Shown here piece by piece: positions 1 to 8,368 of a stretch of DNA of 64,000 bases. Source of the DNA: Xanthomonas sp. DAR 34887 (GTDB lineage Bacteria > Pseudomonadota > Gammaproteobacteria > Xanthomonadales > Xanthomonadaceae); the NCBI RefSeq assembly GCF_041245805.1, contig NZ_CP162490.1, positions 1,961,001 to 2,025,000 of the forward strand, read 5' to 3'. Positions within the stretch are counted from its first letter, which is position 1. The number at the start of each line of letters is the position of its first letter. The translations under genes were made by a program, and so were the position numbers. The notes below the pieces were generated by a model, which was given only the letters and a program-made list of their open reading frames with translations, did no database searches and was not told the origin of the DNA.

Positions 1-249
1 TACACCCCGGAAGGGCGCCTGCGCAGCGTCGCGCGCGAGGTGTTGGGCGAGGTCGCCGGCGCGGCGCCGGAAGAGAGCACCGGCGGCGGCACCTCCGATG
101 CGCGCTTCATCGCGCCGCTGGGCGCGCAATGCATCGAAGTCGGACCGGTCAACGCCAGCATTCACCAGGTGGACGAACATGTGCGCGTGGCCGACCTGGA
201 GGCATTGCCCGCGCTGTACCTGCGCCTGATCGAACGGTTGCTGCCGTAA
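1..249 (+). CDS. dapE: Succinyl-diaminopimelate desuccinylase, C-terminal part
   Basis: This is the last 82 codons of a gene that begins before the window; frame 1 is open from the first base to the TAA. The residues TGGGTSDARFIA and GPVNASIHQVDEHV are the conserved C-terminal signature of DapE, an M20 di-zinc peptidase family enzyme; the His of IHQVDE is a late metal or substrate contact in this family. DapE hydrolyses N-succinyl-LL-diaminopimelate in the cytoplasm, in the lysine and peptidoglycan precursor pathway. The reading ends cleanly with no frameshift. It is followed by the asnB leader; whether the two are co-transcribed cannot be seen. Confidence 0.93.
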   Translation, partial: YTPEGRLRSVAREVLGEVAGAAPEESTGGGTSDARFIAPLGAQCIEVGPVNASIHQVDEHVRVADLEALPALYLRLIERLLP

Positions 250-287
250 CAGTTGCGCCGCTGCGCCAGCCGGGTTACGGTCGCCGC

Positions 288-383
288 ATGACCTTGCTGT
301 CCGCCCTCCGCCCGATCCACGCCAACGGCCGCAATAATGCGCTGGCGAATAATCGTGCGCGGCCAATGCGGGTCTGCGAATAG
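288..383 (+). CDS. Putative Asn-rich leader peptide of asnB (31 aa)
   Basis: This small ORF lies between dapE and asnB and has five Asn codons among 31: one AAC (324-326) and two AAT-AAT pairs (333-338 and 348-353). AAT is unusual for this GC-rich DNA. It ends in TAG 31 bases before an intrinsic terminator hairpin and about 160 bases before the asparagine synthetase gene. The arrangement is that of an amino-acid attenuator in which scarce Asn-tRNA stalls the ribosome. No good Shine-Dalgarno precedes the ATG. A weak promoter (TTGCGC at 253, TACGGT at 276, 17-base spacer) would place the transcript start almost on the ATG. The function is inferred from codons and RNA pairing only; no homologue is recognised. 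Confidence 0.6.
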   Translation: MTLLSALRPIHANGRNNALANNRARPMRVCE

Positions 384-445
384 GCGCTACCGAAACACCA
401 CGCCCAGTATCCAGAAAACCCGCATCGGCCGATGCGGGTTTTTTT
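363..445 (+). promoter_or_regulatory. Predicted transcription attenuator of asnB
   Basis: Three alternative pairings can be drawn. Segment 339-346 (between the two Asn-Asn codon pairs) can pair with 362-369, with 7 of 8 bases matched including one wobble. Segment 363-373 (CCAATGCGGGT) can instead pair with 418-428 (ACCCGCATCGG), 10 of 11 matched. Segment 418-428 pairs perfectly with 429-439, followed by seven T, giving the terminator. A ribosome stalled on the Asn codons would cover the first segment and favour the middle, antiterminator pairing. This is the logic of classical trp or his attenuators, read from sequence and not tested. Confidence 0.6.
415..445 (+). terminator. Intrinsic terminator in the asnB leader
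   Basis: A perfect palindrome centred on GGCC (stem CCCGCATC/GATGCGGG extended by A-T pairs) is followed by seven T residues. It lies 99 bases upstream of the asnB start, so it can act either as the dapE terminator or, more interestingly, as the attenuator terminator of asnB. Confidence 0.88.
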
Positions 446-543
446 ATGTGTGTCGTTTTTCCCGCATCGCGGTGCCGGCCGGCCTGCGCTGCACACCACA
501 CCGCAACGACCTGCTACCCCACACACCATCCAGGAGCTTTTCC

Positions 544-2238
544 ATGTGTTCGATCTTCGGCATCTTCGGCCTGCAACCGGGCGACGACCTGCAGGCGCTG
601 CGGCGGCAGGCGCTGGACTGCTCGCAGCGGCAGCGCCACCGCGGTCCGGACTGGAGCGGCGTGTATGTCGACGACGGCGCGATCCTGGTGCACGAGCGCC
701 TGGCCATCGTCGATCCGGCCGGCGGCTCGCAGCCGCTGCTGTCCGAAGACGGGCAACTGGCGCTGGCGGTCAACGGCGAGATCTACAACCACCGCGAACT
801 GAAAAAGCAGCTGACCCGGCCCTACGCGTTCCAGACCGGCTCGGACTGCGAGGTGATCAATGCGCTGTATCGCGAAACCACGCCGGCTGAGCTGCTGAAC
901 CGGCTCAACGGCATCTTCGCCTTCGCGCTGTGGGACAAGGCTGCCGGGCGCGTGCTGATCGCGCGCGATCCGATGGGCGTGTGCCCGCTGTACTGGGGCC
1001 ACGACAGCCAGGGCCGGCTGCGCGTGGCCTCGGAGATGAAGTCGCTAGCCGACAGCTGCGCCGATGTCGCCCAGTTCCCGCCCGGCCATTACTACGACAG
1101 CGCCAGCGGCCAAGTGCAGCAGTACTACCGCAAGCCGTGGCGCGACTACGCCGCGGTGCAGGGCGTGCAGGTGGGCAAGCAGGAACTGCGCGAGGCGTTC
1201 GAACGCGCCGTGCACCGCCAGCTGATGACCGACGTGCCGTACGGCGTGCTGCTGTCCGGCGGCCTGGATTCGTCGCTGGTCGCGGCGGTAGCGGCGCGTT
1301 TCGCGCGCAAGCGCATCGAGGACAACGACGAGGCCGAAGCCTGGTGGCCGCGCCTGCATTCGTTCGCGATCGGCCTGAAGGGCTCGCCCGATCTGGCCGC
1401 CGCGGCGATCGCCGGCGAGGCGCTGGGCACCGTGCACCACGGCTTCGAATACACCTTCGAGGAAGGCCTGGACGCGCTGCCGGAAGTGATCCGGCACATC
1501 GAGACCTACGACGTCACCACCATTCGCGCGTCCACGCCGATGTTCCTGCTGGCGCGGCGAATCAAGGCGATGGGAGTGAAGATGGTGCTGTCCGGCGAGG
1601 GCAGCGACGAGATCTTCGGCGGCTATCTGTACTTCCACAAGGCGCCGAACGCGCGCGAGTTCCACGAGGAGCTGATCCGCAAGCTCGACGCGCTGTACAA
1701 CTACGACTGCCTGCGCGCCAACAAGTCGATGATGGCCTGGGGCGTGGAGCCGCGGGTGCCGTTCCTGGACGTGGAGTTCCTGGACGTGGCGATGCGCATG
1801 GACGCGCAGTACAAGATGATCGACAGGACCAGCAGCGGCGCGATCCGCATGGAAAAAGGCGTGCTGCGCGAGGCCTTCGAAGGTTATCTGCCCGATTCGA
1901 TCCTGTGGCGGCAGAAGGAGCAGTTCAGCGACGGCGTCGGCTATGGCTGGATCGACGGGCTCAAGGCGCATGCCGAGGCGCAGGTCAGCGACCGCGAGCT
2001 GGCCGCGGCCGACAAGCGCTTCCCGGTCAACCCGCCGCAGACCAAGGAAGCCTATTACTACCGCACGCTGTTCGAGCGCGCGTTCCCCACGCCGGCCGCA
2101 GCCGAGACCGTGCCCGGCGGCAAGTCGATCGCCTGCTCCTCGCCGGCGGCGATCGCCTGGGATGCGAGCTTCGCCAACGCCGCCGATCCGTCGGGGCGCG
2201 CGGTGGCCGGGGTGCACGCGCAGGCGCTGGGGGCGTAA
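544..2238 (+). CDS. asnB: Asparagine synthetase B, glutamine-hydrolysing
   Basis: The 564-residue protein begins MCSIFGIFG, so Cys2 becomes the N-terminal nucleophile of the class II glutaminase domain (about residues 2-190). The synthetase domain holds the ATP-pyrophosphatase loop LLSGGLDSS near residue 240 and the SGEGSDEIFGGY segment near residue 355. It makes Asn from Asp, Gln and ATP in the cytoplasm. The ATG chosen has AGGAG 7 bases upstream (532-536) and gives the obligatory Cys2; the frame stays open upstream but has no such signature. The length fits the E. coli AsnB type. Expression is probably controlled by the attenuator just upstream. A strong GC-rich hairpin follows the stop codon. 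Confidence 0.97.
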   Translation: MCSIFGIFGLQPGDDLQALRRQALDCSQRQRHRGPDWSGVYVDDGAILVHERLAIVDPAGGSQPLLSEDGQLALAVNGEIYNHRELKKQLTRPYAFQTGSDCEVINALYRETTPAELLNRLNGIFAFALWDKAAGRVLIARDPMGVCPLYWGHDSQGRLRVASEMKSLADSCADVAQFPPGHYYDSASGQVQQYYRKPWRDYAAVQGVQVGKQELREAFERAVHRQLMTDVPYGVLLSGGLDSSLVAAVAARFARKRIEDNDEAEAWWPRLHSFAIGLKGSPDLAAAAIAGEALGTVHHGFEYTFEEGLDALPEVIRHIETYDVTTIRASTPMFLLARRIKAMGVKMVLSGEGSDEIFGGYLYFHKAPNAREFHEELIRKLDALYNYDCLRANKSMMAWGVEPRVPFLDVEFLDVAMRMDAQYKMIDRTSSGAIRMEKGVLREAFEGYLPDSILWRQKEQFSDGVGYGWIDGLKAHAEAQVSDRELAAADKRFPVNPPQTKEAYYYRTLFERAFPTPAAAETVPGGKSIACSSPAAIAWDASFANAADPSGRAVAGVHAQALGA

Positions 2239-2243
2239 CCCGC

Positions 2244-2274
2244 GCACGGCGCCGGCAACGCGCCGGCGCCGTGC
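2244..2274. terminator. GC-rich hairpin between asnB and a convergent gene
   Basis: A perfect 13-bp stem (GCACGGCGCCGGC with its complement, 5-base loop) lies 6 bases after the asnB stop. It has no T-run on either strand, so it is either a weak terminator or an mRNA 3'-end stabiliser for the convergent pair asnB and the diguanylate cyclase. Confidence 0.5.
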
Positions 2275-2344
2275 GGCAGCGGTCCGTTAGCCGGCGAGGC
2301 GATGGCGACGATTGCGTCGCCGCCGCCTGCGCCACTGCCGTGGC

Positions 2345-3430
2345 TCACTCCGATGGCTGCGGCGGCGGTGGCGGCGGGTGATCGTCGCCGTTGCCGCGGT
2401 TTGCGGGCGCCGCGCCGGTGCCGGTTTCGATACGAATGCGGCCCTTGCCTTCGCGCTTGGCCGCGTACAGCGCGCGGTCCGCGCGCTTGAGCAGGTCCGG
2501 CACCGTGTCGCCGGGGTGCAGCCGCGCCGCCCCGGCGCTGAACGCGAACGCCACGTCGCCCACCCGCAGCCTGCAGACGCGTTCCAGCAAGCGCTGCAGC
2601 AGGTCGCCGACCTGCGCATCGCGCATGCCCTGGAACAGGATGCCGAACTCCTCGCCGCCCAGCCGGCCGACCCTGCACCCGTCGCCCAGGCGCGCCAGCT
2701 CCGCGGCCAGCGCCAGCAGCACCGCGTCGCCGACATCGTGGCCGTGGGTGTCGTTGACTTGCTTGAAGTCGTCGACGTCCAGCATCGCGAAATGCAGCGC
2801 GCGCTCGCCGCGTGCGGCGGCGAAGTCCTGCAGCTGCCCGGTCAACGCGCGGCGGTTGGCCAGCCCGGTCAGCGCATCGGTTTCGGAGATGCGCCGGTAA
2901 TCCTCCTGCAGCGCGAAGGTGCTGCGCATGCTGCGCACGAACACGCGATTGAGGGCGAAGCCGATCAACGACACCGCCGCGACCAGCAGCGCGAGCAGCG
3001 GCAGGTCGGACCTGGCCGGTACCGGCGCCGGCTGCGCGATCAGCATGATCGACCAGGTGCAGGCCAGCACCAGCAGATAGTCGCGCGAGAACAGGAACAG
3101 CAGGTTGACGCCCAGGCATAGGGTGACCGATACCGGCAGCAGCCAGAACTCGCCGTGCCAGCCCATGCCGTGCAGTTCCAGCCGATAGGCGGCGGCCAGC
3201 GCCAGCACGTACAGCGCACCGCTCAGGCGCCACTGCCAGAACCGCCTGGACAGCGCCGAACCCGCCGTCGTACCGAGCAGCGCGGCGAACGCCAGAGCAT
3301 AGGCAAGATCCAGCGGCCGCTGCAGGTGGGGATTGAGCAGCAGGGTGGCCAGCCAGACAGCGATGGTCAGCCACTGCACCGCCATGATCGAAGGCGCCAG
3401 TACCTGGCGAATGTGGGTCTGATACGTCAT
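2345..3430 (-). CDS. Membrane-bound diguanylate cyclase (GGDEF)
   Basis: The 361-residue protein has about six hydrophobic segments (roughly residues 14-32, 43-56, 71-82, 96-114, 118-133 and 142-163) followed by a GGDEF domain from about residue 175. The start DALTGL (185-190), the DVDDFKQVND metal and substrate motif (218-227) and the catalytic GGEEF (258-262) are intact, so it should make cyclic di-GMP from two GTP. The inhibitory RxxD I-site expected six residues before GGEEF is absent (Cys at the Asp position). The N-terminal membrane module has no recognised sensory fold. The C-terminus is a run of prolines. It stands alone and converges on asnB. Confidence 0.9.
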   Translation of the reverse strand: MTYQTHIRQVLAPSIMAVQWLTIAVWLATLLLNPHLQRPLDLAYALAFAALLGTTAGSALSRRFWQWRLSGALYVLALAAAYRLELHGMGWHGEFWLLPVSVTLCLGVNLLFLFSRDYLLVLACTWSIMLIAQPAPVPARSDLPLLALLVAAVSLIGFALNRVFVRSMRSTFALQEDYRRISETDALTGLANRRALTGQLQDFAAARGERALHFAMLDVDDFKQVNDTHGHDVGDAVLLALAAELARLGDGCRVGRLGGEEFGILFQGMRDAQVGDLLQRLLERVCRLRVGDVAFAFSAGAARLHPGDTVPDLLKRADRALYAAKREGKGRIRIETGTGAAPANRGNGDDHPPPPPPQPSE

Positions 3431-3592
3431 GTATGCCCTTCAAGACCTGTGGCTGCCGGGTCTTGGCGTGCGCAACGCCCACACTGCGGTGTCTCGATTG
3501 CCCAGGATCGATCCCTGGTTATCGGCATGAGGAAAGCGCGCTTGAGCGCCGCCGCGCCTTGGGCCGATGCCGCGCGGCGGTCGCGTGCGCAG

Positions 3593-4633
3593 CTATTCGA
3601 AGCGCATGCAGCGCCCGTAGCGCTCCGGCTGGATGTCCACGCCGGAGGCGTCGGCCTGGTTGTTCTTGCGCCACAGGTTCTGGCGGAAGTCCGGACCGCT
3701 GCAGTTGGCGGCGCGGTCCACGCCGATCGTGTAGGTGTAGGGATTGCCCTTGAAGGTATTGTTTTCGAAGGTGTTGTCCTGGCTCATGCTGTTGTCCCAG
3801 CACAGGATCTCCGGGGTGCGCTGGCGGATCGAGCAGGCCAGGTAGATGCCGGCGCCCTTGTTGCCGATGAACTGGTTGCCGACGAACAGGTTGCGCCGCG
3901 CATCGGCCAGGTACACGCCCTGGCTGCCGTTGCGCTCCAGGCGGTTGTCGCGGATCTCGCTGTCTTCCAGGTGCTCGGTGGTGATGCCGGCGGCGACGTT
4001 GTCGTGGATGTAGTTGTCGATCAGCTTGACCTTGGCGGTGCGGTTGAACGACACGCCGTCCCAGATCGCGCCGGACACGTCGTTGCGCTCGATCAGCAGG
4101 TCGCGGCTGTCGTACTCGCTGAGCAGGCAGGCGCTGCGGCACTTGCTCACGCGCAGCCCGGACAGGCGGATGTTCTGGCCGGCGCGCACCACCACCAGGC
4201 TGTTGCTCAGGTACGGGCGCTCGGGCATGAATTCCTTCTCGGCGCTGCCGCCGACGATCTGCAACTGCTCGACGACGACGTCGCGGATCGGCCGCTGCGG
4301 GCGTTCGTTCTGGTAGTCGCCGACCACGATGACCGGTTGCTGCACCCCGTCCTGCATGCGCAGCACGGTGGCGTCGCCCTGGCCGCGCAGGCGCAGGCCG
4401 TCGCGCTGGATCGACAGCAGCTTGGTGACGTGGAAATCGCCGGCGGTCAGGCACACCGTGGCCGGCTTGCCGTCGTTGGGCACACGGTCCACCGCGGCCT
4501 GCAGGTCGTCGCCCGGCTCGGCGCGCACGCTGCAGTCGGTGGCGGCGGCCGCAGGGGCGGCCGCCGTGGCGCAGCCGCTCGACAGGCAGGCGGCGAGCGG
4601 CAACAACAGGGCGAGCAGGGGACGGGAATTCAT
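3593..4633 (-). CDS. Secreted right-handed beta-helix lipoprotein
   Basis: The 346-residue product begins with a hydrophobic signal and a lipobox (LAAC at 13-16; a second Cys at 21). From about residue 60 it contains repeating short strands with Asn ladders (for example IERNDVSG, LIDNYIHDN, EIRDNRLERN, FVGNQFIGN, ENNTFKGN), typical of parallel beta-helix proteins (pectate lyase, alginate epimerase and NosD-like folds). The ATG has GGAG upstream and the signal peptide fixes it; the frame is open further upstream but overlaps the acylase gene. The ligand is probably a polysaccharide, but no catalytic set can be named. It lies just downstream of the penicillin acylase gene, on the same strand. 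Confidence 0.75.
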   Translation of the reverse strand: MNSRPLLALLLPLAACLSSGCATAAAPAAAATDCSVRAEPGDDLQAAVDRVPNDGKPATVCLTAGDFHVTKLLSIQRDGLRLRGQGDATVLRMQDGVQQPVIVVGDYQNERPQRPIRDVVVEQLQIVGGSAEKEFMPERPYLSNSLVVVRAGQNIRLSGLRVSKCRSACLLSEYDSRDLLIERNDVSGAIWDGVSFNRTAKVKLIDNYIHDNVAAGITTEHLEDSEIRDNRLERNGSQGVYLADARRNLFVGNQFIGNKGAGIYLACSIRQRTPEILCWDNSMSQDNTFENNTFKGNPYTYTIGVDRAANCSGPDFRQNLWRKNNQADASGVDIQPERYGRCMRFE

Positions 4634-4740
4634 CGGATACAGGCTCCGCTTTGGGGGAGGAGGAGGCGCCAGGCCGCAGGCACCGCGCTGGTCGCAGCGG
4701 CAGGTGGGACCGCGTGGTGCGCATCGGCGCGACGAGTGCC

Positions 4741-7119
4741 TCATTGTCGCGCAGCCGGCCTTAATGTCAGCGTGTAGCGGGCCGGGCCGGGCAGGAAGGG
4801 CGATGCGCGGCCTTGCACCCAGTCCTCGTGGCCGGCGCCCCAGAACGGCGACAGCGGATTTTCGCTCTGGCCGCCGGGCATCTGCGCGATGCCGTCGGCC
4901 TCGTGGCCGGGCGCGACCACCATGCGCTCGGAAGCGCCGAAGTTCGGACGCTGCACCCGCGGCATGTCGTTGTCGCCGGGCAAGGGCTCGGCCGGCATGC
5001 ACAACCAGCGCCGCAGCACTCCCGGCAGCGATCGCGCCAGCGGATGACAGATCGCGGCGGTGTTCTGTTCGCCCCAGCGGCGCTGCGGCAACGGCGCATC
5101 CTGCTCGGGCTGGTCGCGGACCTCGGCGGCGGCGTCCTCCAGCAAGGCCTGCCAGCTGCCATAGCGGCGCGGCAGCAGATGCGGCGGTTGTTGCTGCAGC
5201 ATCGGCCAGGCCACCGCTTCCAGCTGCGGCAGCGGCGGCATCGCGTAGTCGGCGCCCAGTTCGGCGCGGGCGGGGGCGATCAGGCCGTCGCGGATCCGGG
5301 TCAGCAGCGCCAGGCGCCAGGCGCGCACCAGCCGGTAACTCACCGAATCGGTGCTGGCGCGGCCCTCCCAATGCTTGCTGGCCTGGGCCAGCGCATGCAG
5401 CGCCGGCGTGGCGGCGCCGCCGTCGCGTTGCTGCAGCAAGGTCCACCAGCGTTGCAACAGCAGCGCGCGGTCGTCGAGCTGGATGGACAGCAGTTGGCGC
5501 TCGTCCAGTTGCGGATGCAGGCGCAGGTCGTCGCGGATCTGTTGCGCGCGCGCGCCCAGTGCGTAGCCGCCATCGCCGAGCACCGCCAACTCGTCGCCGC
5601 CGACCACGCGCGCATTGGCGGTCCACAATTGCCCGTCGGCAGGATCGATGCGCTGCGGCGAATGCGCCGTGGACACCGGCCAGGGCGCGCAGCGCTGCGC
5701 CGCCGGTACCGCCGCGCTGACGTCGTGGACCAGGGCGTCGCTGGGACAATTGGCGCCGCGCAGCGGCAGCGCGCCGAGCACGTGCCAGCCGATATGCCCG
5801 GCACTGTCGGCCAGCAGCATGTTCTGCGCAGGCGTGGCGATATGCTGCGCGCTGGCGAAGGCGCTGGCGAGGGAGTCGGCGCGGGCCAGGTCGGCCAGGC
5901 CCAGGTTCAGCGCGCCGGGCAGCTGCGCCGCCCAGCGCTGCGCCAGCGCGGTGCCGTCCGGCTCGTGGTGCAGGATCGGGCCGTAGGCGGTGTCTTCCAC
6001 GTCCAGGGTCACGTCCAGGCCGCCGGCCACCTCGATTTTTTCGCGGTGGTGGACGACCGCGGTGCAGCCGGGCTGCGGCGTGGCCGCGCACGGCGTCAAC
6101 CGGTACCAGTCGCTGGTGTCGGTATAGCTGTTGGTGAAGCCCCAGGCGACGTGGCCGTTGCTGCCGACGATCACCGCCGGCAGGCCCGGCAGCGAAAAGC
6201 CGGTGACGTCGACACGGCCGCCCGGCGCCTGCGCGTCGGCGTAACGCAGGCGCACGCGGAACCACAGGCTGGGCGCACCCAGCTGCAGATGCATGTCGTT
6301 GGCGACGATGGCGCGACCGTCGACGCTGCGGCTGCCGGCGATGGCCCAGTTGTTGCTGCCCGGTGCGGCATGGTCCGCGGTGCTGGCGTCGCGCGGGGCA
6401 TCGGGCAGGGTACGCAGGTCGACCTGGCTGGCGTCGGGCAGGGTGGCGTCGCCGCGCGCCGGGGCGTCCAGCGCCGCGTCCCAACTGCTGCCGTCGTGGC
6501 GCAGCAGGGCGAACAGCGGCGCCGGCAAGTGCTGTTGCAGGCGATACAGCGACAGTTCGCGGCCGAGCTGGCGGCCTTGCAGATCGAAGTACATCGCGTC
6601 GCCGGCCAGCACCGAATCCACCGGTTGCCAGTCGCGCGGCGTCTTGACCAGCAGCAGGTAGGGCCACGGCCGCACCCGCAGCGCGTGCAGGCCGCGATTG
6701 ACGCCGGCGCTATAGGCCTGCAGCGCCGCAGCATGGCCGCCGCCGAAGCTGGCCAGTTGCGCGGCGGCGTGCGCGCGCAGGCGATGCATGCGGCGGTGCT
6801 TGTCCACCCCGAGCGTGGCGTTGCCGACCAGGTCCGACAGTTCGCCGGCCGCGGCGCGGCGCATCAGGTCCATCTGGAAGTAGCGTTCCTGCGCATGCAC
6901 GTAGCCGAGCGCGCGCATCGCGTCGACCTCGTTGCCGGCATCGATGGTCACCGTGCCCCGTGCGTCGCGCTGGATCTGCACCGGCGCCGTCAGCCCGTCC
7001 AGGTCGACCTGGCCGTCGAGCGTGGCCAGGCTGCCGCGCAGCAGTAGCCATGTCGCCAGCGTCAGGCCGATCGCCAACCCCGCCAGCCACAGCAGTCCCC
7101 TTTTCCACTTACTCCGCAT
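4741..7119 (-). CDS. Penicillin acylase family N-terminal nucleophile hydrolase
   Basis: This 792-residue protein has an N-terminal membrane or signal segment (residues 8-28) and then the penicillin amidase fold. GYVHAQERYFQMDLMRR (72-88) is the A-chain signature. The self-cleavage site with nucleophile Ser255 in GSNNWA opens the B chain, and NDMHLQL follows about 20 residues later. Family members are periplasmic, autoprocessed into two chains and hydrolyse amides such as acyl-homoserine lactones, beta-lactam side chains or acylated peptides; the substrate here is unknown. The length is normal. The beta-helix lipoprotein gene follows about 107 bases downstream and may be co-transcribed. Confidence 0.9.
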   Translation of the reverse strand: MRSKWKRGLLWLAGLAIGLTLATWLLLRGSLATLDGQVDLDGLTAPVQIQRDARGTVTIDAGNEVDAMRALGYVHAQERYFQMDLMRRAAAGELSDLVGNATLGVDKHRRMHRLRAHAAAQLASFGGGHAAALQAYSAGVNRGLHALRVRPWPYLLLVKTPRDWQPVDSVLAGDAMYFDLQGRQLGRELSLYRLQQHLPAPLFALLRHDGSSWDAALDAPARGDATLPDASQVDLRTLPDAPRDASTADHAAPGSNNWAIAGSRSVDGRAIVANDMHLQLGAPSLWFRVRLRYADAQAPGGRVDVTGFSLPGLPAVIVGSNGHVAWGFTNSYTDTSDWYRLTPCAATPQPGCTAVVHHREKIEVAGGLDVTLDVEDTAYGPILHHEPDGTALAQRWAAQLPGALNLGLADLARADSLASAFASAQHIATPAQNMLLADSAGHIGWHVLGALPLRGANCPSDALVHDVSAAVPAAQRCAPWPVSTAHSPQRIDPADGQLWTANARVVGGDELAVLGDGGYALGARAQQIRDDLRLHPQLDERQLLSIQLDDRALLLQRWWTLLQQRDGGAATPALHALAQASKHWEGRASTDSVSYRLVRAWRLALLTRIRDGLIAPARAELGADYAMPPLPQLEAVAWPMLQQQPPHLLPRRYGSWQALLEDAAAEVRDQPEQDAPLPQRRWGEQNTAAICHPLARSLPGVLRRWLCMPAEPLPGDNDMPRVQRPNFGASERMVVAPGHEADGIAQMPGGQSENPLSPFWGAGHEDWVQGRASPFLPGPARYTLTLRPAARQ

Positions 7120-7336
7120 CCAAGCATCTCCGCTGGCCCAGGCCCGATTCTAGACGCGACTGCGTGTCGTTCTTGCAACGGCGGCTGGCCGTTGCGCGAG
7201 GTTGTGCCAGGATCGGTGTCGTTCGCACACGGATGCCTGCGCCGGCGGTGGAATCGGGATGCTAATGATTCCGATTGGAACGCGGCGCGCGCGGCTCGGG
7301 CACTATGGCGGCCTTAGACGTTACGGAGCCTGCCCC

Positions 7337-7828
7337 ATGAAGGGACATCCTGAAGTTGTGCAATGCCTGAAAGACCTGTTGCGCGGCGAACTCGCCGCAC
7401 GCGATCAGTATTTCATCCACTCGCGGCGCTACGAGGATCAGGGCCTGCAGGCGCTGTACGCGCGCATCAACCACGAGATGGAAGAGGAGACCGAGCACGC
7501 CGACGCGCTGCTGCGGCGCATCCTGTTCCTGGAAGGCGACCCGGACATGCGTCCGCATGCGTTCGAGCCCGGGCGCACGGTCGAGGAGATGCTGGAGAAG
7601 GACCTGAAGGTCGAGTACGAAGTGCGCGCCAATCTGGCTGCCGGCATGAAGCTGTGCGAGGAGCACGGCGACTACGTCAGCCGCGACGTGCTGCTCAAGC
7701 AGCTGCAGGACACCGAGGAAGACCATGCCTGGTGGCTGGAGCAGCAACTGGGCCTGATCAAGCGTCTTGGCATGGCGCTGTACCAGACCTCGAGGATCGA
7801 CGGGCACGTGTCCGGCAAGGACGCCTGA
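7337..7828 (+). CDS. bfr: Bacterioferritin-type ferritin lacking the heme Met
   Basis: The 163-residue four-helix protein is the usual bacterioferritin length and has the di-iron ferroxidase ligands: Glu18, Glu51, His54, Glu93, Glu127 and His130. It oxidises Fe(II) and stores iron in a 24-subunit shell. The residue aligned with the heme-ligating Met52 of E. coli Bfr is Thr52 (sequence EETEHAD); Met48 is four residues away. It may therefore be a heme-free subunit that co-assembles with another Bfr, as known for two-subunit bacterioferritins. The ATG is the only start fitting the family's N-terminus. The gene is monocistronic; a spacer of over 500 bases follows. Confidence 0.9.
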   Translation: MKGHPEVVQCLKDLLRGELAARDQYFIHSRRYEDQGLQALYARINHEMEEETEHADALLRRILFLEGDPDMRPHAFEPGRTVEEMLEKDLKVEYEVRANLAAGMKLCEEHGDYVSRDVLLKQLQDTEEDHAWWLEQQLGLIKRLGMALYQTSRIDGHVSGKDA

Positions 7829-8368
7829 TGATGGTGAGCGGGGAGGCATCTCCGCCACGGCGGCCGCGCCAGTGCCGGCCGCGCGTCGGTGGCAGGCAAC
7901 AGGTCGGCCCCATTTCCGCTGCCGCCCGCCTCGGGCCGCTGGCGTTGCGATGACCTTTCATCCAGGTGCATGTCTTGGCTCGCGTCTGCGGGCAGCGTCC
8001 GCCATGCATCGGGCGCAGTTGAAGCCCAGTCTGCGTCGCCTCTGATCGCCTGCGCCTGCGCCCGAAGCGGGCGAGGTTCTTTTACCGATAGCGACTCCCG
8101 CCTGTCCGCTGCGCCAGCGGCTGGGCGCTGTCCCGTGCTCGGGCATTCGCCGATGCATGACGTCGTCGCGCCCGCCAAACACTGTTGCAATGCCGCAAAA
8201 CGCAGTCGTCGGTGGCATGCATACCATCGCGAAATTCCTTTTATTTCCAATTGGTTGCGAAAGGCGCGAGGTCCGTGCCGGGTGTTGCGCGGGCGGCGCT
8301 TGCAAAACGGTAGTTATCGCTATACGGTAGTTTTCACTACTTAATTGCGCGATGGCGAGGGGCGTTCG
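7829..8368. other. Intergenic region upstream of the 8.4-17.9 kb cluster
   Basis: No convincing gene is seen in this 540-base stretch; the open frames have no family features or ribosome sites. Near its right end are two direct copies of ACGGTAGTT(A/T)TC (8307-8318 and 8324-8335), 17 bases apart, the best operator candidate for the following gene. Confidence 0.5.
8307..8335 (+). promoter_or_regulatory. Direct repeat, candidate operator
   Basis: ACGGTAGTTATC and ACGGTAGTTTTC lie 17 bases apart (about one and a half helix turns), 34 bases before the DUF2147 start. TTGCAA at 8300 and TATACG at 8321 could be promoter hexamers with a 15-base spacer. The binding factor is unknown. Confidence 0.35.

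Noticed and set aside
7255..7285. Fur-box-like AT patch (CTAATGATTCCGATT) before the bacterioferritin gene
   Set aside because: Too few matches to the 19-base consensus to claim a site.
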